Shown here: positions 42,393-51,442 of the stretch, one piece after another
Layout of the letters: every line of letters begins with the position of its first letter
Numbering within the stretch: position 1 is the stretch's first letter
Assembly (NCBI RefSeq): GCF_000019185.1
Contig: NC_010334.1
Span: 1,364,001 to 1,428,000 of the forward strand
Source: Shewanella halifaxensis HAW-EB4
GTDB lineage: Bacteria; Pseudomonadota; Gammaproteobacteria; Enterobacterales; Shewanellaceae
Direction: 5' to 3'
DNA: 64,000 nucleotides
Notes under the pieces: generated by a model
Database searches by the model: none
What the model was told of the DNA's origin: nothing
The model's input: the letters and a program-made list of their open reading frames with translations, nothing else
Position numbers and translations under genes: made by a program

Positions 42393-42496
42393 TTCGCCAC
42401 AATAAGGCTTGCACTGAAGGTTGAACTTTGGATAATGCCTTTCTTTTTTAAATAATAGCTGTCTTATGCGAGAGCAGGCTTAAAGCGAGGGCGAAA

Positions 42497-43210
42497 ATGA
42501 GCGACGTAACAACCGCTGAATTCAATGAAGAAGGTAAATACCTTCGCAAAGTGAGAAGCTTTGTATTGAGAGAGGGCCGTTTAACTAAAGGCCAAGCTCA
42601 AGCAATGGAGCAGCAATGGCCAATTATGGGCCTAGACTACACTCCTGAGTCGATTGATTTAGTTGAGGTATTTGGTCGTGAAGCGGATACCGTTTTAGAA
42701 ATTGGTTTTGGTATGGGCGCGTCATTAGTTGCAATGGCTAAAGCATCACCAGAGCTTAACTTTATTGGTATTGAAGTACATAAACCTGGTGTTGGCGCAT
42801 GTTTGGCCGAAGCTGCTGAAGCGGGCGTGACTAACTTACGTGTTTATCACCATGATGCGATTGAAGTGCTTGAGAATAGCATTGCTGAAGGCAGCTTGGC
42901 TTGTGTGCAATTATTCTTCCCAGATCCTTGGCATAAAACTCGTCACCATAAGCGTCGCATCGTTCAAGCGCCATTTGCTGAATTGATCCGCAGTAAACTA
43001 AAAGTGGGTGGTGTATTCCATCTGGCAACAGATTGGGAAAACTACAGCGAACATATGCTAGAAGTGATGAATGCCGCGCCTGGTTATAAAAACCAATCTG
43101 CGACAGGTGATGTTGTTGAACGTCCAGATCATCGTCCATTGACTAAGTTCGAAGCGCGTGGCCACCGTTTAGGTCATGGTGTTTGGGATCTTATGTTTGA
43201 GCGCGTTTAA
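42497..43210 (+). CDS. trmB: tRNA (guanine-N7)-methyltransferase
   Basis: Methylates G46 of tRNA. 237 residues. SAM-binding motif I VLEIGFGMGASLVAMA near residue 74, and the TrmB signature FFPDPWHKTRHHKRRIV near 140. GCGAGGG serves as ribosome-binding site. yggL follows after 50 bp with its own AGGAG. Confidence 0.97.
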   Translation: MSDVTTAEFNEEGKYLRKVRSFVLREGRLTKGQAQAMEQQWPIMGLDYTPESIDLVEVFGREADTVLEIGFGMGASLVAMAKASPELNFIGIEVHKPGVGACLAEAAEAGVTNLRVYHHDAIEVLENSIAEGSLACVQLFFPDPWHKTRHHKRRIVQAPFAELIRSKLKVGGVFHLATDWENYSEHMLEVMNAAPGYKNQSATGDVVERPDHRPLTKFEARGHRLGHGVWDLMFERV

Positions 43211-43260
43211 GCGTTAAACCGAATTTATACACTGTAAATAAGCTATCTAGGAGAACAACC

Positions 43261-43587
43261 ATGGCAGCAAACCGTAGCCGTCGCTTACGTAAGAAATTAC
43301 GCGTTGATGAGTTCCAAGAGTTTGGATTTGACGTTAACTGGACCTTTAATGAGTCAGTAACTGAAGAGCAAATTGATGCAATCGTTGATCAGTTCATCGA
43401 TGAAGTCATTGAACCAGCAGGTCTTGGTTATCACGGTGGCGGGCACAAAGAGTGGGAAGGCATTATTGCTACTCAAGATATTGGCAAATGTACCGAAGAG
43501 AACCGAGCTGCAGTTAAAGCATTCTTCGATGCTCAACCTGTATCTGATCTAGAAATTGGTGAGCTTTTCGATATCTGGTGGGGCTAA
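43261..43587 (+). CDS. yggL: YggL family protein (DUF469)
   Basis: 108 residues, highly charged N-terminus (NRSRRLRKKLRVDEFQEFGF) as in E. coli YggL, which binds the 50S subunit. Typical core FNESVTEEQIDAIVDQFIDE and C-terminal LEIGELFDIWWG. The stop overlaps the ATG of glsB (TAATG). Confidence 0.94.
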   Translation: MAANRSRRLRKKLRVDEFQEFGFDVNWTFNESVTEEQIDAIVDQFIDEVIEPAGLGYHGGGHKEWEGIIATQDIGKCTEENRAAVKAFFDAQPVSDLEIGELFDIWWG

Positions 43588-44501
43588 TGCCTGAATTGGC
43601 ATTACTTGAAGAGATCGTCGAAAAAGTACGACCTCTTTTAGGACAGGGTAAAGTGGCTGACTATATTCCAGCCCTTGCCCAAGTCGATGCTAATAAGTTA
43701 GGTATTGCGGTGACCACCTCTGACGGTGTCACAATAGGGGCTGGAGATTATCTCGAGCCCTTTTCAATTCAGAGTATCTCTAAGGTGTTCAGTCTTACCT
43801 TGGCACTAATGCTGTATGAAGAAGATGAGATTTGGTCACGAGTCGGTAAAGAACCCTCTGGCCACTCTTTTAACTCTTTAGTACAGGTTGAATTAGAAAA
43901 AGGCTTACCGCGAAATCCTTTTATTAATGCTGGCGCGTTGGTCATTGCCGATCTTCTGCAGAGTCGCCTGGGTGCGCCTAAGCACCGGATGCTTGAAATT
44001 GTTCGGGGTTTAAGTGAAAACCATAGAGTGGGTTACGACAAAGTCGTTGCCGCGTCTGAATATCAACACAGTGCGAGAAACGCCGCTATTGCTTACCTGA
44101 TGAAATCATTTGGTAACTTTAATAACGACGTCAATACTGTGCTACACAGCTACTTTCACTATTGCTCACTTCGTATGAGCTGCGCCGATCTATCCCGTGC
44201 TATGTTTTATCTGGCTAACTCTGGTAAAAGCCTCGCAGGTAAGCAACTTATTTCGCCGGTGCAAAATCGGCAGCTAAATGCCTTATTAGCCACATCTGGT
44301 CTTTATGACGGTGCGGGTGAGTTCGCTTATCGAGTCGGTATGCCGGGTAAGAGCGGTGTCGGTGGCGGCATTATCGCGGTGATCCCTGGCGATATGTCTG
44401 TGTGTGTTTGGTCTCCTGAACTTGATGCCAATGGTAACTCTTTGGCAGGCACTGCAGTGTTAGAGACCTTGAGCCAGACTCTAGGCCGGTCTATTTTTTA
44501 G
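43587..44501 (+). CDS. glsB: Glutaminase
   Basis: Serine-dependent beta-lactamase-fold enzyme, glutamine to glutamate plus ammonia. 304 residues. Catalytic Ser-x-x-Lys in QSISKVFSL, GLPRNPFINAGALV, and YQHSARNAAIAYLMKSFGN are all canonical. The ATG overlaps the yggL stop by one base, so translation is coupled; GGTGGGG within the yggL end serves as the ribosome-binding site. Confidence 0.96.
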   Translation: MPELALLEEIVEKVRPLLGQGKVADYIPALAQVDANKLGIAVTTSDGVTIGAGDYLEPFSIQSISKVFSLTLALMLYEEDEIWSRVGKEPSGHSFNSLVQVELEKGLPRNPFINAGALVIADLLQSRLGAPKHRMLEIVRGLSENHRVGYDKVVAASEYQHSARNAAIAYLMKSFGNFNNDVNTVLHSYFHYCSLRMSCADLSRAMFYLANSGKSLAGKQLISPVQNRQLNALLATSGLYDGAGEFAYRVGMPGKSGVGGGIIAVIPGDMSVCVWSPELDANGNSLAGTAVLETLSQTLGRSIF

Positions 44502-44561
44502 TTTTCCTCGCTCTATTATTTATATCTGCATCGATATCAGTACCTACATCAGCGGTTTGTG

Positions 44562-44597
44562 ATATTTGGCCAATTGTTAGTTTAACTGGCCAAATAT
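44562..44597. repeat. Inverted repeat after glsB
   Basis: ATATTTGGCCA and TGGCCAAATAT, 11 bp perfect, 14-nt loop. Weak T content after it; possibly the glsB terminator. Confidence 0.5.
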
Positions 44598-44745
44598 ATT
44601 ATTTCACAGTGAGTGTTCTTGCTATGCACATCTAGCAAAATCCTTTAAAAATAAAGATTTATACTATTTGGCACGGTCTGTGCTTTATTCCTGTCAAGAT
44701 TGAAAAATAAAATCATACAGACAATAGCTATAAAGGATTGATGCG

Positions 44746-45561
44746 ATGAAAAAATTACTGACCTCAGTTGGGATCTCAGCGGTATTACTTTCGGTAACTA
44801 GCCTACAGACGGTTGCCGCTCATAGTGACCATGACGTAAATAATGAGTGCGAAGTCTCGCTTAATTATGATGTCACAGTCGAACCTAAGAAGCTTATCGT
44901 GAGTGAGGTCGGCGATGAGAAATATCGTATCGAAATGGACAAGTTGTTTGTTAATGGTAAGCAAGTCTCACTTAACAAGCAGCAGCAGGCTTTAGTGAGC
45001 CAGTATTCACAAGAAGTCTCTTCGCAGGTGCCTGAAGTTATTGAGCTGGTAAATGATGCCGTCGAGATGGCATCAACGGCAGTGACTCTTGCCCTGACTC
45101 CACTATTAGGTGATAGCTCAGGTGCCAAGATAGACGAGATGATGGCCGGTCTTGAGGAGCGTATCGAAAGCGTTGCCTACCAGCATGGTGATAAGTTTTA
45201 TCTTGGATCAACCGAGTCTTCTCTGGAAGATGCTTTTGGTGAAGAGTTTGAGCAAGAGATGGAAGAGCTAGTGCAGAACTCACTCGGTAGCATGATGATG
45301 ACCTTAGGCGCACAGATGATGTCGGCTGATGGTGATAGCTTCGAGCAGAAGATGGACTCCTTCTCACAGAAGATGGATTCTATCGGCGAAGAGATTGAGC
45401 TGCAGATGGAGCAGCAAGCCGACGACATAGAGGCTCGTGGTGAAAAGTTATGTGAAAGATTCAAAACCTTAGTGGTGCTTGAGCAGCAGCTAAGAGATGA
45501 GATCCCTGAGTTAGCTAATTATCCCCTGGTAGAGACTGCAAACGCTAGGTTACTAGAGTAA
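44746..45561 (+). CDS. yggN: YggN/DUF2884 exported protein
   Basis: 271 residues with a signal peptide ending at TVAAHS. The N-terminal CEVSLNYDVTVEPKKLIV and the acidic, methionine-rich helical part (EEFEQEMEELVQNSLGSMMMTL) fit the DUF2884/YggN family of periplasmic proteins of unknown role. Near the end a heptad-like stretch (FEQKMDSFSQKMDSIGEEIELQMEQQ) could form a coiled coil. Cysteines C36 and one near residue 239 could pair. Confidence 0.86.
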   Translation: MKKLLTSVGISAVLLSVTSLQTVAAHSDHDVNNECEVSLNYDVTVEPKKLIVSEVGDEKYRIEMDKLFVNGKQVSLNKQQQALVSQYSQEVSSQVPEVIELVNDAVEMASTAVTLALTPLLGDSSGAKIDEMMAGLEERIESVAYQHGDKFYLGSTESSLEDAFGEEFEQEMEELVQNSLGSMMMTLGAQMMSADGDSFEQKMDSFSQKMDSIGEEIELQMEQQADDIEARGEKLCERFKTLVVLEQQLRDEIPELANYPLVETANARLLE

Positions 45562-45892
45562 ATGTCGTTTCGCTAGACAGAGCTGTTGCCTTCTACTGAT
45601 TTGCAACGCCCCCCTGCATCCCAACTTTGTGCAGGGGCTTTTCCGTTTCTAAGCCTCTATAGATTTTTATACTATCTCTCCCTTTAGAGCCCCCTCAAAC
45701 TACATATTTGATGAGTTATGAGGATTTTTTGGTATACTTCTAAAAATAAAAGCAAAATCCAAATATTGGTAAATAATAGAAACTCTACTCTAGCGTACAT
45801 ATACTCACTTAAGATATTGGTTTTTATATAAAAACAGCATGTCTTAGCGATGGAAGTACTATTACTGTCGTAAACACCTTAAGGCGATTTAC
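45562..45892. other. 331-bp intergenic region yggN / lysR
   Basis: Contains the yggN terminator hairpin and then A/T-rich DNA that must hold the lysR promoter. No small gene seen. Confidence 0.6.
45611..45642 (+). terminator. Probable terminator after yggN
   Basis: CCCCTGCA and TGCAGGGG (45611-45618 / 45630-45637), 11-nt loop, short CTTTTCC tail. Confidence 0.65.
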
Positions 45893-46834
45893 ATGTTAGA
45901 ACTTTTAGAACCAATCGCAATTTTTACCCATGTGGCTCGAGCGGGGAGTTTTAGCTCTGCGGCGAGAAAGTTAGGCATATCAAAGTCTAAAGTCAGTACC
46001 CAAGTGGCGGATCTGGAGCATAAGCTTGGCGTTCAGTTGATACAACGTACCACAAGAAGCTTGAGTTTAACTGAGGCGGGTCAGTTACTGTATACGCAAG
46101 GTGAAGAGCTATTAAGAGATGCCGAACAAGCTGTTGCTAGCGTTCATAATCTTAATGATGCTACCAGAGGCGTATTGAAAGTCGGGATCTCTCAGTCGTT
46201 CGGTACCATGCATATCATTCCAGCTTTGCCAGAGTTTATGGCTAAACATCCAGAACTCGAACTTCAAGTTAGTCTGCTTGACCATAAAGTTGATGTTGTC
46301 AACGAAGGGTTAGATCTATTGCTGACCATGTCAGAGCAATTACCGTTAGGTATGGTTGCTAGACCACTGATGAAGTGCCAATTTTTGTTAGCAGCTTCAC
46401 CATCATATGTTGAGAAACACGGTGAACCTAGCCGTCCTGAGCAGCTAGTTGATCATAATTGCTTGGTATATCAAGGTGAATGGCATGAGCACAGTATTTG
46501 GCAGTTTAAGCAAGGTGATGATTTCTGTGAAATAGGCGTATCAGGTAATTTTAGAGTCGATAATGCCCCTGCGCTTAAATCTGCAGCAGTGAGTGGGCTA
46601 GGTGTGGTTTACCTTGCCAGTTACCTGCTTGAAGATGAGCTTGAGAAGGGCACTCTAGTCCCAATTATGCAGGACTGGCAATTGACTCATCATTTGCCAC
46701 TACAGGCTGTTTATCCAAGACGTAAACACTTGGCTCCAAAGGTTAGTGCCTTTATCGATTTTATAAAAGATCATATCGGTACCCCACCATATTGGGATGC
46801 ACCTTTAAAAGAATTGTATGCAAAACGTAAGTGA
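45893..46834 (+). CDS. LysR-family transcriptional regulator (CrgA-like)
   Basis: 313 residues. N-terminal winged helix FTHVARAGSFSSAARKLGISKSKVSTQVADLE (about 11-42), then an inducer-binding domain with VGISQSFGTMHIIPALPEF, GLDLLLTM and SGLGVVYLASYLLEDEL. The C-terminal PRRKHLAPKVSAFIDFIKDHI is typical of the CrgA-like group with a GxxxxPxxxxFIDF end. Neighbouring genes do not show a target. Confidence 0.92.
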   Translation: MLELLEPIAIFTHVARAGSFSSAARKLGISKSKVSTQVADLEHKLGVQLIQRTTRSLSLTEAGQLLYTQGEELLRDAEQAVASVHNLNDATRGVLKVGISQSFGTMHIIPALPEFMAKHPELELQVSLLDHKVDVVNEGLDLLLTMSEQLPLGMVARPLMKCQFLLAASPSYVEKHGEPSRPEQLVDHNCLVYQGEWHEHSIWQFKQGDDFCEIGVSGNFRVDNAPALKSAAVSGLGVVYLASYLLEDELEKGTLVPIMQDWQLTHHLPLQAVYPRRKHLAPKVSAFIDFIKDHIGTPPYWDAPLKELYAKRK

Positions 46835-46933
46835 AATGGGGAAACATTGTTTTCTATTTTAAACAATGTGAAACTGATCTAATGTGGTGAAGGATTATTT
46901 GGTTTTTATTCAATCACTTAATCCTTGTTACTC

Positions 46934-46972
46934 GTTATTTAGTTAAGCTAAATTTAGCCTTAACTAAATAAC
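46934..46972. repeat. Long inverted repeat downstream of lysR
   Basis: 14-bp perfect stem GTTATTTAGTTAAG / CTTAACTAAATAAC (46934-46947 / 46959-46972) with an 11-nt inner segment that is itself palindromic. No T tail. It may be the 3' end of the lysR transcript or a protein site. Confidence 0.55.
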
Positions 46973-47024
46973 TTTAAATCATTTCGGTTGAAGTTTGTTC
47001 TCATTTTAATACAATTGCAGCCAG

Positions 47025-47052
47025 TTGATTCAAAAGTTCTGAGTCCTATAGT
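47025..47052 (+). promoter_or_regulatory. Candidate sigma-70 promoter of a small RNA
   Basis: TTGATT (47025-47030), 16-bp spacer, TATAGT (47047-47052). It lies about 160 bp before an isolated terminator. Confidence 0.45.
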
Positions 47053-47058
47053 GCAATC

Positions 47059-47213
47059 GAGAATGACCCCTCTCTATTGTGCGATACAGAGCAGCTAAAA
47101 AGCATTTTGTATCAATGCTGGCAGACGGTTTAAGAACTAAAATAATGTCAGCCTTAAAACCATCACCTAGTTTGGTTTACCCCGATTACTTATAATCGGG
47201 GTATTTTCTTTTT
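47059..47213 (+). ncRNA. Candidate intergenic small RNA
   Basis: A promoter-like element and a strong intrinsic terminator (TACCCCGATTA / TAATCGGGGTA with a 4-nt loop, then TTTTCTTTTT, 47178-47213) bracket about 155 nt with no open reading frame of note. The nearest upstream gene ends 344 bp before the terminator. Known small RNAs I can recall (such as Spot 42 or RyhB) do not match. The start point is inferred. Confidence 0.5.
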
Positions 47214-47595
47214 GGGGGTGACAAAGTTAAAATTCCAACCCTTGTTCTGCATTTAAAACAGTTTCCTGTTTGTCCTATACCCATCACTTTAGTTGTTGAA
47301 TCACTTCAGTCTTGCAGATGAGGAAAGTCGTGGTGCTTACTGTTCACATTCGCCCAAAAGCGCAATGCTGCAGCTTATCTGTCTCAGTAATACCTTCCTA
47401 TATTGACCGCAGGTAATAACAAGCATTGTTGTTCGAGTTAGTAAAGAGTCTTAATTACAACTGCTGTTACAGCTTAGTTTTAGAATAAAGCGCTTGAAAC
47501 TTGATGGTGAACCATCTTAAGCTGCAGATTATATTGAATAATATTCAGCTTTCTCTGCTTTGTAGAGTCATTTATTTCATGAGACATGTATTACA

Positions 47596-49536
47596 TTGAA
47601 TAAATTAATTAAGTCACTTTTTTCTCGTTCTGCTGACTCTGAAACAGCACCAGAAGTTACCTCAAAGCAAGCTCCTCAACATGAATACTCTTTTCAGCAT
47701 CATCGTTTGTATTACCATGGACTTATTCAGCTGCAAGTCGTTAAACGTAGTGGCTTTAATATTGAGTTACTGAGTCAGTTTGAATTACTTGGTAGTTGTA
47801 ATTGCGATCTCTTGTTAGCTGAGTGGCTTGATGACGAGCGCTTTATTGCTGTTGACTCAACAGGTCGGATTTTTAGCGCTGAATTTAATGCAGTCAATTC
47901 AAGCAAGATTAGCCTGTCAGCTATAGCAACGCTGCAACTGTACCCGACAGAGGATGCTTGCTTCAGCAATGGTAAACTTTGGATAGTTGGCGCTAAGCAA
48001 GGCGGGCGACGCGGCGTGAAGTCATTATTCTGTGTCGATATTGCGTTAGCGCAAGAGCGAGCCTTAAAGAGTCTGGCAATTGTTAGCGATTTTGAGTTCA
48101 ATGCGGCGGAGATCACTCGATACGAAATGCCGTTTAAGTTTGTTAATGCCAGCATGGTTCGTGTCGCAGATAATGAGTTCGTGTTCTATCAGCGTGAAAA
48201 GCGTCGAATGCATCAACTTGTGAGTTTTAACCCACTCACTTCTGAAACTAAAGTTCATCCGCTTGAGGGCAAGCCTGCACCTACAGAGATCTCGTTTCGT
48301 AACACCTTTTTCATGGATAATAAGCGCGGTATTGCGCTGCTTGCTAATGCCGAGACGGTTACTTTGGTAGAGAGAGAGGCTTCTGAACACACCGAAGCGC
48401 CAAACTTTGATTTTATATTGCAGCTTATCGATTTTAAACAGAAAAAGGCACTGTGGAGCCGCAGTGTTAGGGGGCTTAGTCCATCACAAATTTGTGCCAG
48501 TTATCAGACTGAAGAGCTGGTGGAGTCATTAACTGCGATAGCGGCAGGCGATACCAGTTCAAGGTGCCATGATGAGCTGCAAACCTTTGTTGAGTGTTTA
48601 ACCTCTGCAAGGGTTGCTGCTGATGGCAACAGTATTTGGCTTGGGTGGCAAGATGGTGTGGTGCAACAACTGTCATTCACCGGTGAGCTTATATCCCCTA
48701 TTCTGCAACTGATGCAGCCTAGCAATGGAGATAACTCACGTTCAGTGCAGGTATTTTCCCATGAGCCTATCATTATCCAAGGTGAAATAGACAAGCAATT
48801 GATAGTGGCGGTTGGTGAAGAAGAGGATGCGCGTATTTGGCAGATGGAGCGAGTAGAACCCGCCACATTACTGGCAAATAGCAATCTTATCAGATGTAGT
48901 GGAAGTCAGAGCCTTACCAATAGCATCGTCCAAGTTGCTTGCCAGCAGGCTGAATTCGATTTAGCCGTGCCTAAAGGGCTGACAGAGCTGCCGACATCGA
49001 GTGGGCAAGTTGATATTAGTGCACAAGAAACTGCGGCCTCAGTTAAGTTGGCACAGCTTGAAACGCTCAATAGCTTAATGCCTAAACTACAGGTGCATTA
49101 CCCGCAGGGTAAGCAGGCATCACTATTTTTTGGCTTTGTTAATCAGCAAATCAATGGATGTATTGTTCAAAGCGAATATGATCTGTTTGCTTCAGCAGCT
49201 TTTGATGAAAAGGGGGCTGCGCTATTAGCGAGCATTATCAAGCAGTTTGCTAGCTGGAATAGTGCCGCTGAACTGTCGGGTCTTAAAGGTGCACCGGTTA
49301 TGGCCGATGCAGTGTTAGCTTTGGCCGATAAGAGTGAATATTTAGATATTCTTGCCGAATACTTTATTGCCATTGACGGCCAAGAGCCGATTCATCCATT
49401 TCATGTGCACAGGACGATGGTGGTGCTCCGTGAGCAACATGCTGATACCGCAGAGCTTGCAGACTTTATGGCTAAAGTGCCTTGGCCTTGGAATGATAAA
49501 AGTTTTACCGTTCCCAATGTCGGTGATTACGACTAA
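47596..49536 (+). CDS. Unrecognised large protein, possible beta-propeller
   Basis: 646 residues from TTG at 47596; earlier ATGs in the region run into stops. No signal peptide and no membrane helix. The first about 430 residues contain repeating patterns of short hydrophobic strands with D/G turns (SCNCDLLLAEWLDDERFIAVDSTGRIFSAEF; NGKLWIVGAKQGG; DGNSIWLGWQDGVVQQL), resembling blades of a beta-propeller. The last about 130 residues look alpha-helical and end with DFMAKVPWPWNDKSFTVPNVGDYD. I do not recognise a family and infer no function. It stands alone, convergent with the TDT transporter. The absence of an evident ribosome-binding site makes the start uncertain. Confidence 0.7.
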   Translation: MNKLIKSLFSRSADSETAPEVTSKQAPQHEYSFQHHRLYYHGLIQLQVVKRSGFNIELLSQFELLGSCNCDLLLAEWLDDERFIAVDSTGRIFSAEFNAVNSSKISLSAIATLQLYPTEDACFSNGKLWIVGAKQGGRRGVKSLFCVDIALAQERALKSLAIVSDFEFNAAEITRYEMPFKFVNASMVRVADNEFVFYQREKRRMHQLVSFNPLTSETKVHPLEGKPAPTEISFRNTFFMDNKRGIALLANAETVTLVEREASEHTEAPNFDFILQLIDFKQKKALWSRSVRGLSPSQICASYQTEELVESLTAIAAGDTSSRCHDELQTFVECLTSARVAADGNSIWLGWQDGVVQQLSFTGELISPILQLMQPSNGDNSRSVQVFSHEPIIIQGEIDKQLIVAVGEEEDARIWQMERVEPATLLANSNLIRCSGSQSLTNSIVQVACQQAEFDLAVPKGLTELPTSSGQVDISAQETAASVKLAQLETLNSLMPKLQVHYPQGKQASLFFGFVNQQINGCIVQSEYDLFASAAFDEKGAALLASIIKQFASWNSAAELSGLKGAPVMADAVLALADKSEYLDILAEYFIAIDGQEPIHPFHVHRTMVVLREQHADTAELADFMAKVPWPWNDKSFTVPNVGDYD

Positions 49537-49539
49537 ATG

Positions 49540-49574
49540 CTAGAACCTAGAACCTAGAACCTAGAACCTAGAAC
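49540..49574. repeat. Heptanucleotide tandem repeat (CTAGAAC x5)
   Basis: Five exact head-to-tail copies of CTAGAAC between two convergent genes, followed by GAACC-GA-GGTTC. Copy number could vary by slippage, but it lies outside both coding regions. Confidence 0.9.
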
Positions 49575-49612
49575 CGAGGTTCTTGTGGACATATAGCGTT
49601 TCAATAGAGGTG

Positions 49613-50731
49613 TTAGAGCTGGCCTTTTTTAGAAACGACATGGGACGATGTGGTTGGGTTCTTCATGATTTTGCCACCTTTCAAGCCCTTTATAGTGCCA
49701 ATCGCTGCGATAATCCAAGCGAAAATTAAGCCGGTAAATAACAGAACTGCCGCCCACTCAAACGCGGGCAGGCCAGTATGTAACGCCAGTTGCGTCGTTC
49801 CGGTTACGCAAGTACCCACCGGGAAGGTAAACGCCCACCAAGTGAGAGCGAAGGGCATTTTTCTTCTCAGAGCCCGCAATGTCAGTAAGCTTGCGAGTAT
49901 CGACCAGAAAAAAGCAAAGCCCCAGGCTGGAACACCGTAAAGAATCGCCATGGTATTCATTCCCGTCGATATAGGTTCGTCGACAACGAGTAGCGCCACG
50001 CTACCTAGGGCGCCTGCTGCGGTAATTGATTGGCCTAGTGGCCCCAACACAATCCAAAGAGTCGGGACACGTGCGCCGCCAGATGTGCCGGAGTGGGCTA
50101 AGCGACTCCAGATCATTGTGATAATAATCAAGGCACTAAACAAGCTAATGCCAAACATGGCATAGCAGGCATAAAGCAGCGTCTGTTGTAGGGTGATACT
50201 TTCTACATGGGGGATTAACATGGCGCCAATAGCGGCTGAGACCATAGGCGGAACGACGGGCATAAGCCAGCCACCAAAGGCGGCATCGTCGCGGACTTGA
50301 TGATGAGTAAAAAGACGAAACGGAATAATAACGGCGGTAACGAGCCCAAGCAGAGTCCCCACTATCCACAGACCCCAAGCGATTGTAATGGCGGTATCAA
50401 TGGCCATCACTTGCTGGCCGTACAATAGGGTTCCTCCTGCTATGGTAAGCATCGCCATTGGAGGCGCACCAAAAAATTGCGACATAACAGGATCGTTAAA
50501 TTGCCGCTTTATAATGTGGGGCTTGATAATGGTCTGAATCGTTTTTAGCAATATCATAGTGATTAACATCAAGGATGCGAGTAACCAGATAATCAGCCCT
50601 ATGCCACTTAAATGGCCACCGAACATCGGCAGTCCAATAGCGGCATTAGCGATGATGCCAGTGCCCATAACCGAGGCAAACCAGTTTGGACCTATCTCTG
50701 TACTTAGCTCAATTGGTGTATTTTCAGACAT
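49613..50731 (-). CDS. TDT-family (TehA/SLAC1-like) transporter
   Basis: 372 residues with about ten membrane helices, no large loops. Begins IGPNWFASVMGTGIIANA, close to the conserved start of tellurite-resistance/dicarboxylate transporters (PF03595), and has LPMFGGHLSGIGLI and a C-terminal FEWAAVLLFTGLIFAW. Members export C4-dicarboxylates, sulfite or anions; the substrate here is not evident. Only about 75 bp separate its end from the convergent gene. Confidence 0.9.
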   Translation of the reverse strand: MSENTPIELSTEIGPNWFASVMGTGIIANAAIGLPMFGGHLSGIGLIIWLLASLMLITMILLKTIQTIIKPHIIKRQFNDPVMSQFFGAPPMAMLTIAGGTLLYGQQVMAIDTAITIAWGLWIVGTLLGLVTAVIIPFRLFTHHQVRDDAAFGGWLMPVVPPMVSAAIGAMLIPHVESITLQQTLLYACYAMFGISLFSALIIITMIWSRLAHSGTSGGARVPTLWIVLGPLGQSITAAGALGSVALLVVDEPISTGMNTMAILYGVPAWGFAFFWSILASLLTLRALRRKMPFALTWWAFTFPVGTCVTGTTQLALHTGLPAFEWAAVLLFTGLIFAWIIAAIGTIKGLKGGKIMKNPTTSSHVVSKKGQL

Positions 50732-51145
50732 ATATTTCCTTACCGCTAAATGTTTAACGTTATCTTATTAAAGCTAATTCGTTTGAGGTAATAAGTACAA
50801 TGTTGAATCGACTTTAGTATGCATTAAGCCCTATTGAAGGGCTGAAAAAGTAGGGCTAACAGAGAAAAGGCTAATCGTTTGCTAGTGGTAATTGAACAGA
50901 TCGCTTTTTGTTACAAATGTCGTCAATATTAAGTGCAATAAAACCCATCCTCTCGCTTTCTACTTAGTGGTAACTAGATGCCTTGACTGTTGTGTCGGTT
51001 AACTAACGGTTATGCGAATAGTTATCCTCGGGTGTGCTTTCATTTGCTCAACGTTGAGCCTAGAAAGGTTGCATAATTTCAACTTTCTAAGAGTAATCAC
51101 CTGCTAATAAGATCTAGAAATCTTAAGATATAGAAGGATGCAGCA
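50732..51145. other. 414-bp intergenic region TDT gene / small secreted protein
   Basis: Contains a small hairpin AGCCCT-ATTGA-AGGGCT (50826-50842), a 14-bp palindrome (51046-51059), and a bulged inverted repeat TAGAAAGGTTG/CAACTTTCTA (51061-51089). No gene seen. Confidence 0.6.
51046..51059. promoter_or_regulatory. Perfect 14-bp palindrome, possible operator
   Basis: GCTCAACGTTGAGC, 86 bp upstream of the small secreted protein gene, directly before a bulged inverted repeat. It is CG-centred like a LacI-type site but differs from the NagR operators. Confidence 0.5.
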
Positions 51146-51442
51146 ATGAACATTATCAATAGAAAACACTATTTACTACTTGCCGTGTTAATCGCATTAA
51201 CCAGTGGCAATCTTTACGCTAGAGGAGGGGGGCAGGGTTTTGGTGGTTACAATTCCATTAGTAAGGCCGAGCTTGAGGCAAGTTGGAATGGTCAGGCTGG
51301 CCCACAGCATACTGCCGTACGGGGCGTTAAGGTCCAATGGTATGCCGATGCGTGTGGTACCGCCAATGGGCATGTTACCGACGCTAAAGAGTGTATAAAT
51401 GATAAACAAAAGAGCCTAACGACCAAGGCTGATAATTCGTAA
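51146..51442 (+). CDS. Small secreted protein of unknown function
   Basis: 98 residues. GAAGGA upstream of ATG. Signal peptide KHYLLLAVLIALTSGNLYA, then a Gly-rich mature start RGGGQGFGGYNSISKAELEASW, and two cysteines (DACGTANGH and AKECIND). No family recognised. Palindromic DNA upstream suggests regulated expression. The following LysR gene begins 150-180 bp later on the same strand. Confidence 0.7.
   Translation: MNIINRKHYLLLAVLIALTSGNLYARGGGQGFGGYNSISKAELEASWNGQAGPQHTAVRGVKVQWYADACGTANGHVTDAKECINDKQKSLTTKADNS

Larger units (their letters stand above)
46835..47595. other. 761-bp intergenic region with a candidate small RNA
   Basis: Holds a 14-bp hairpin (46934-46972), a promoter-like element (47025-47052) and a terminator (47178-47213) that together frame a candidate small RNA. 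From 47214 to 47595 I see no gene, and no strong ribosome-binding site before the TTG start at 47596. Confidence 0.65.

Noticed and set aside
44865..45464. Minus-strand frames opposite yggN
   Set aside because: They are Ser-rich shadows of a well supported gene in other frames.
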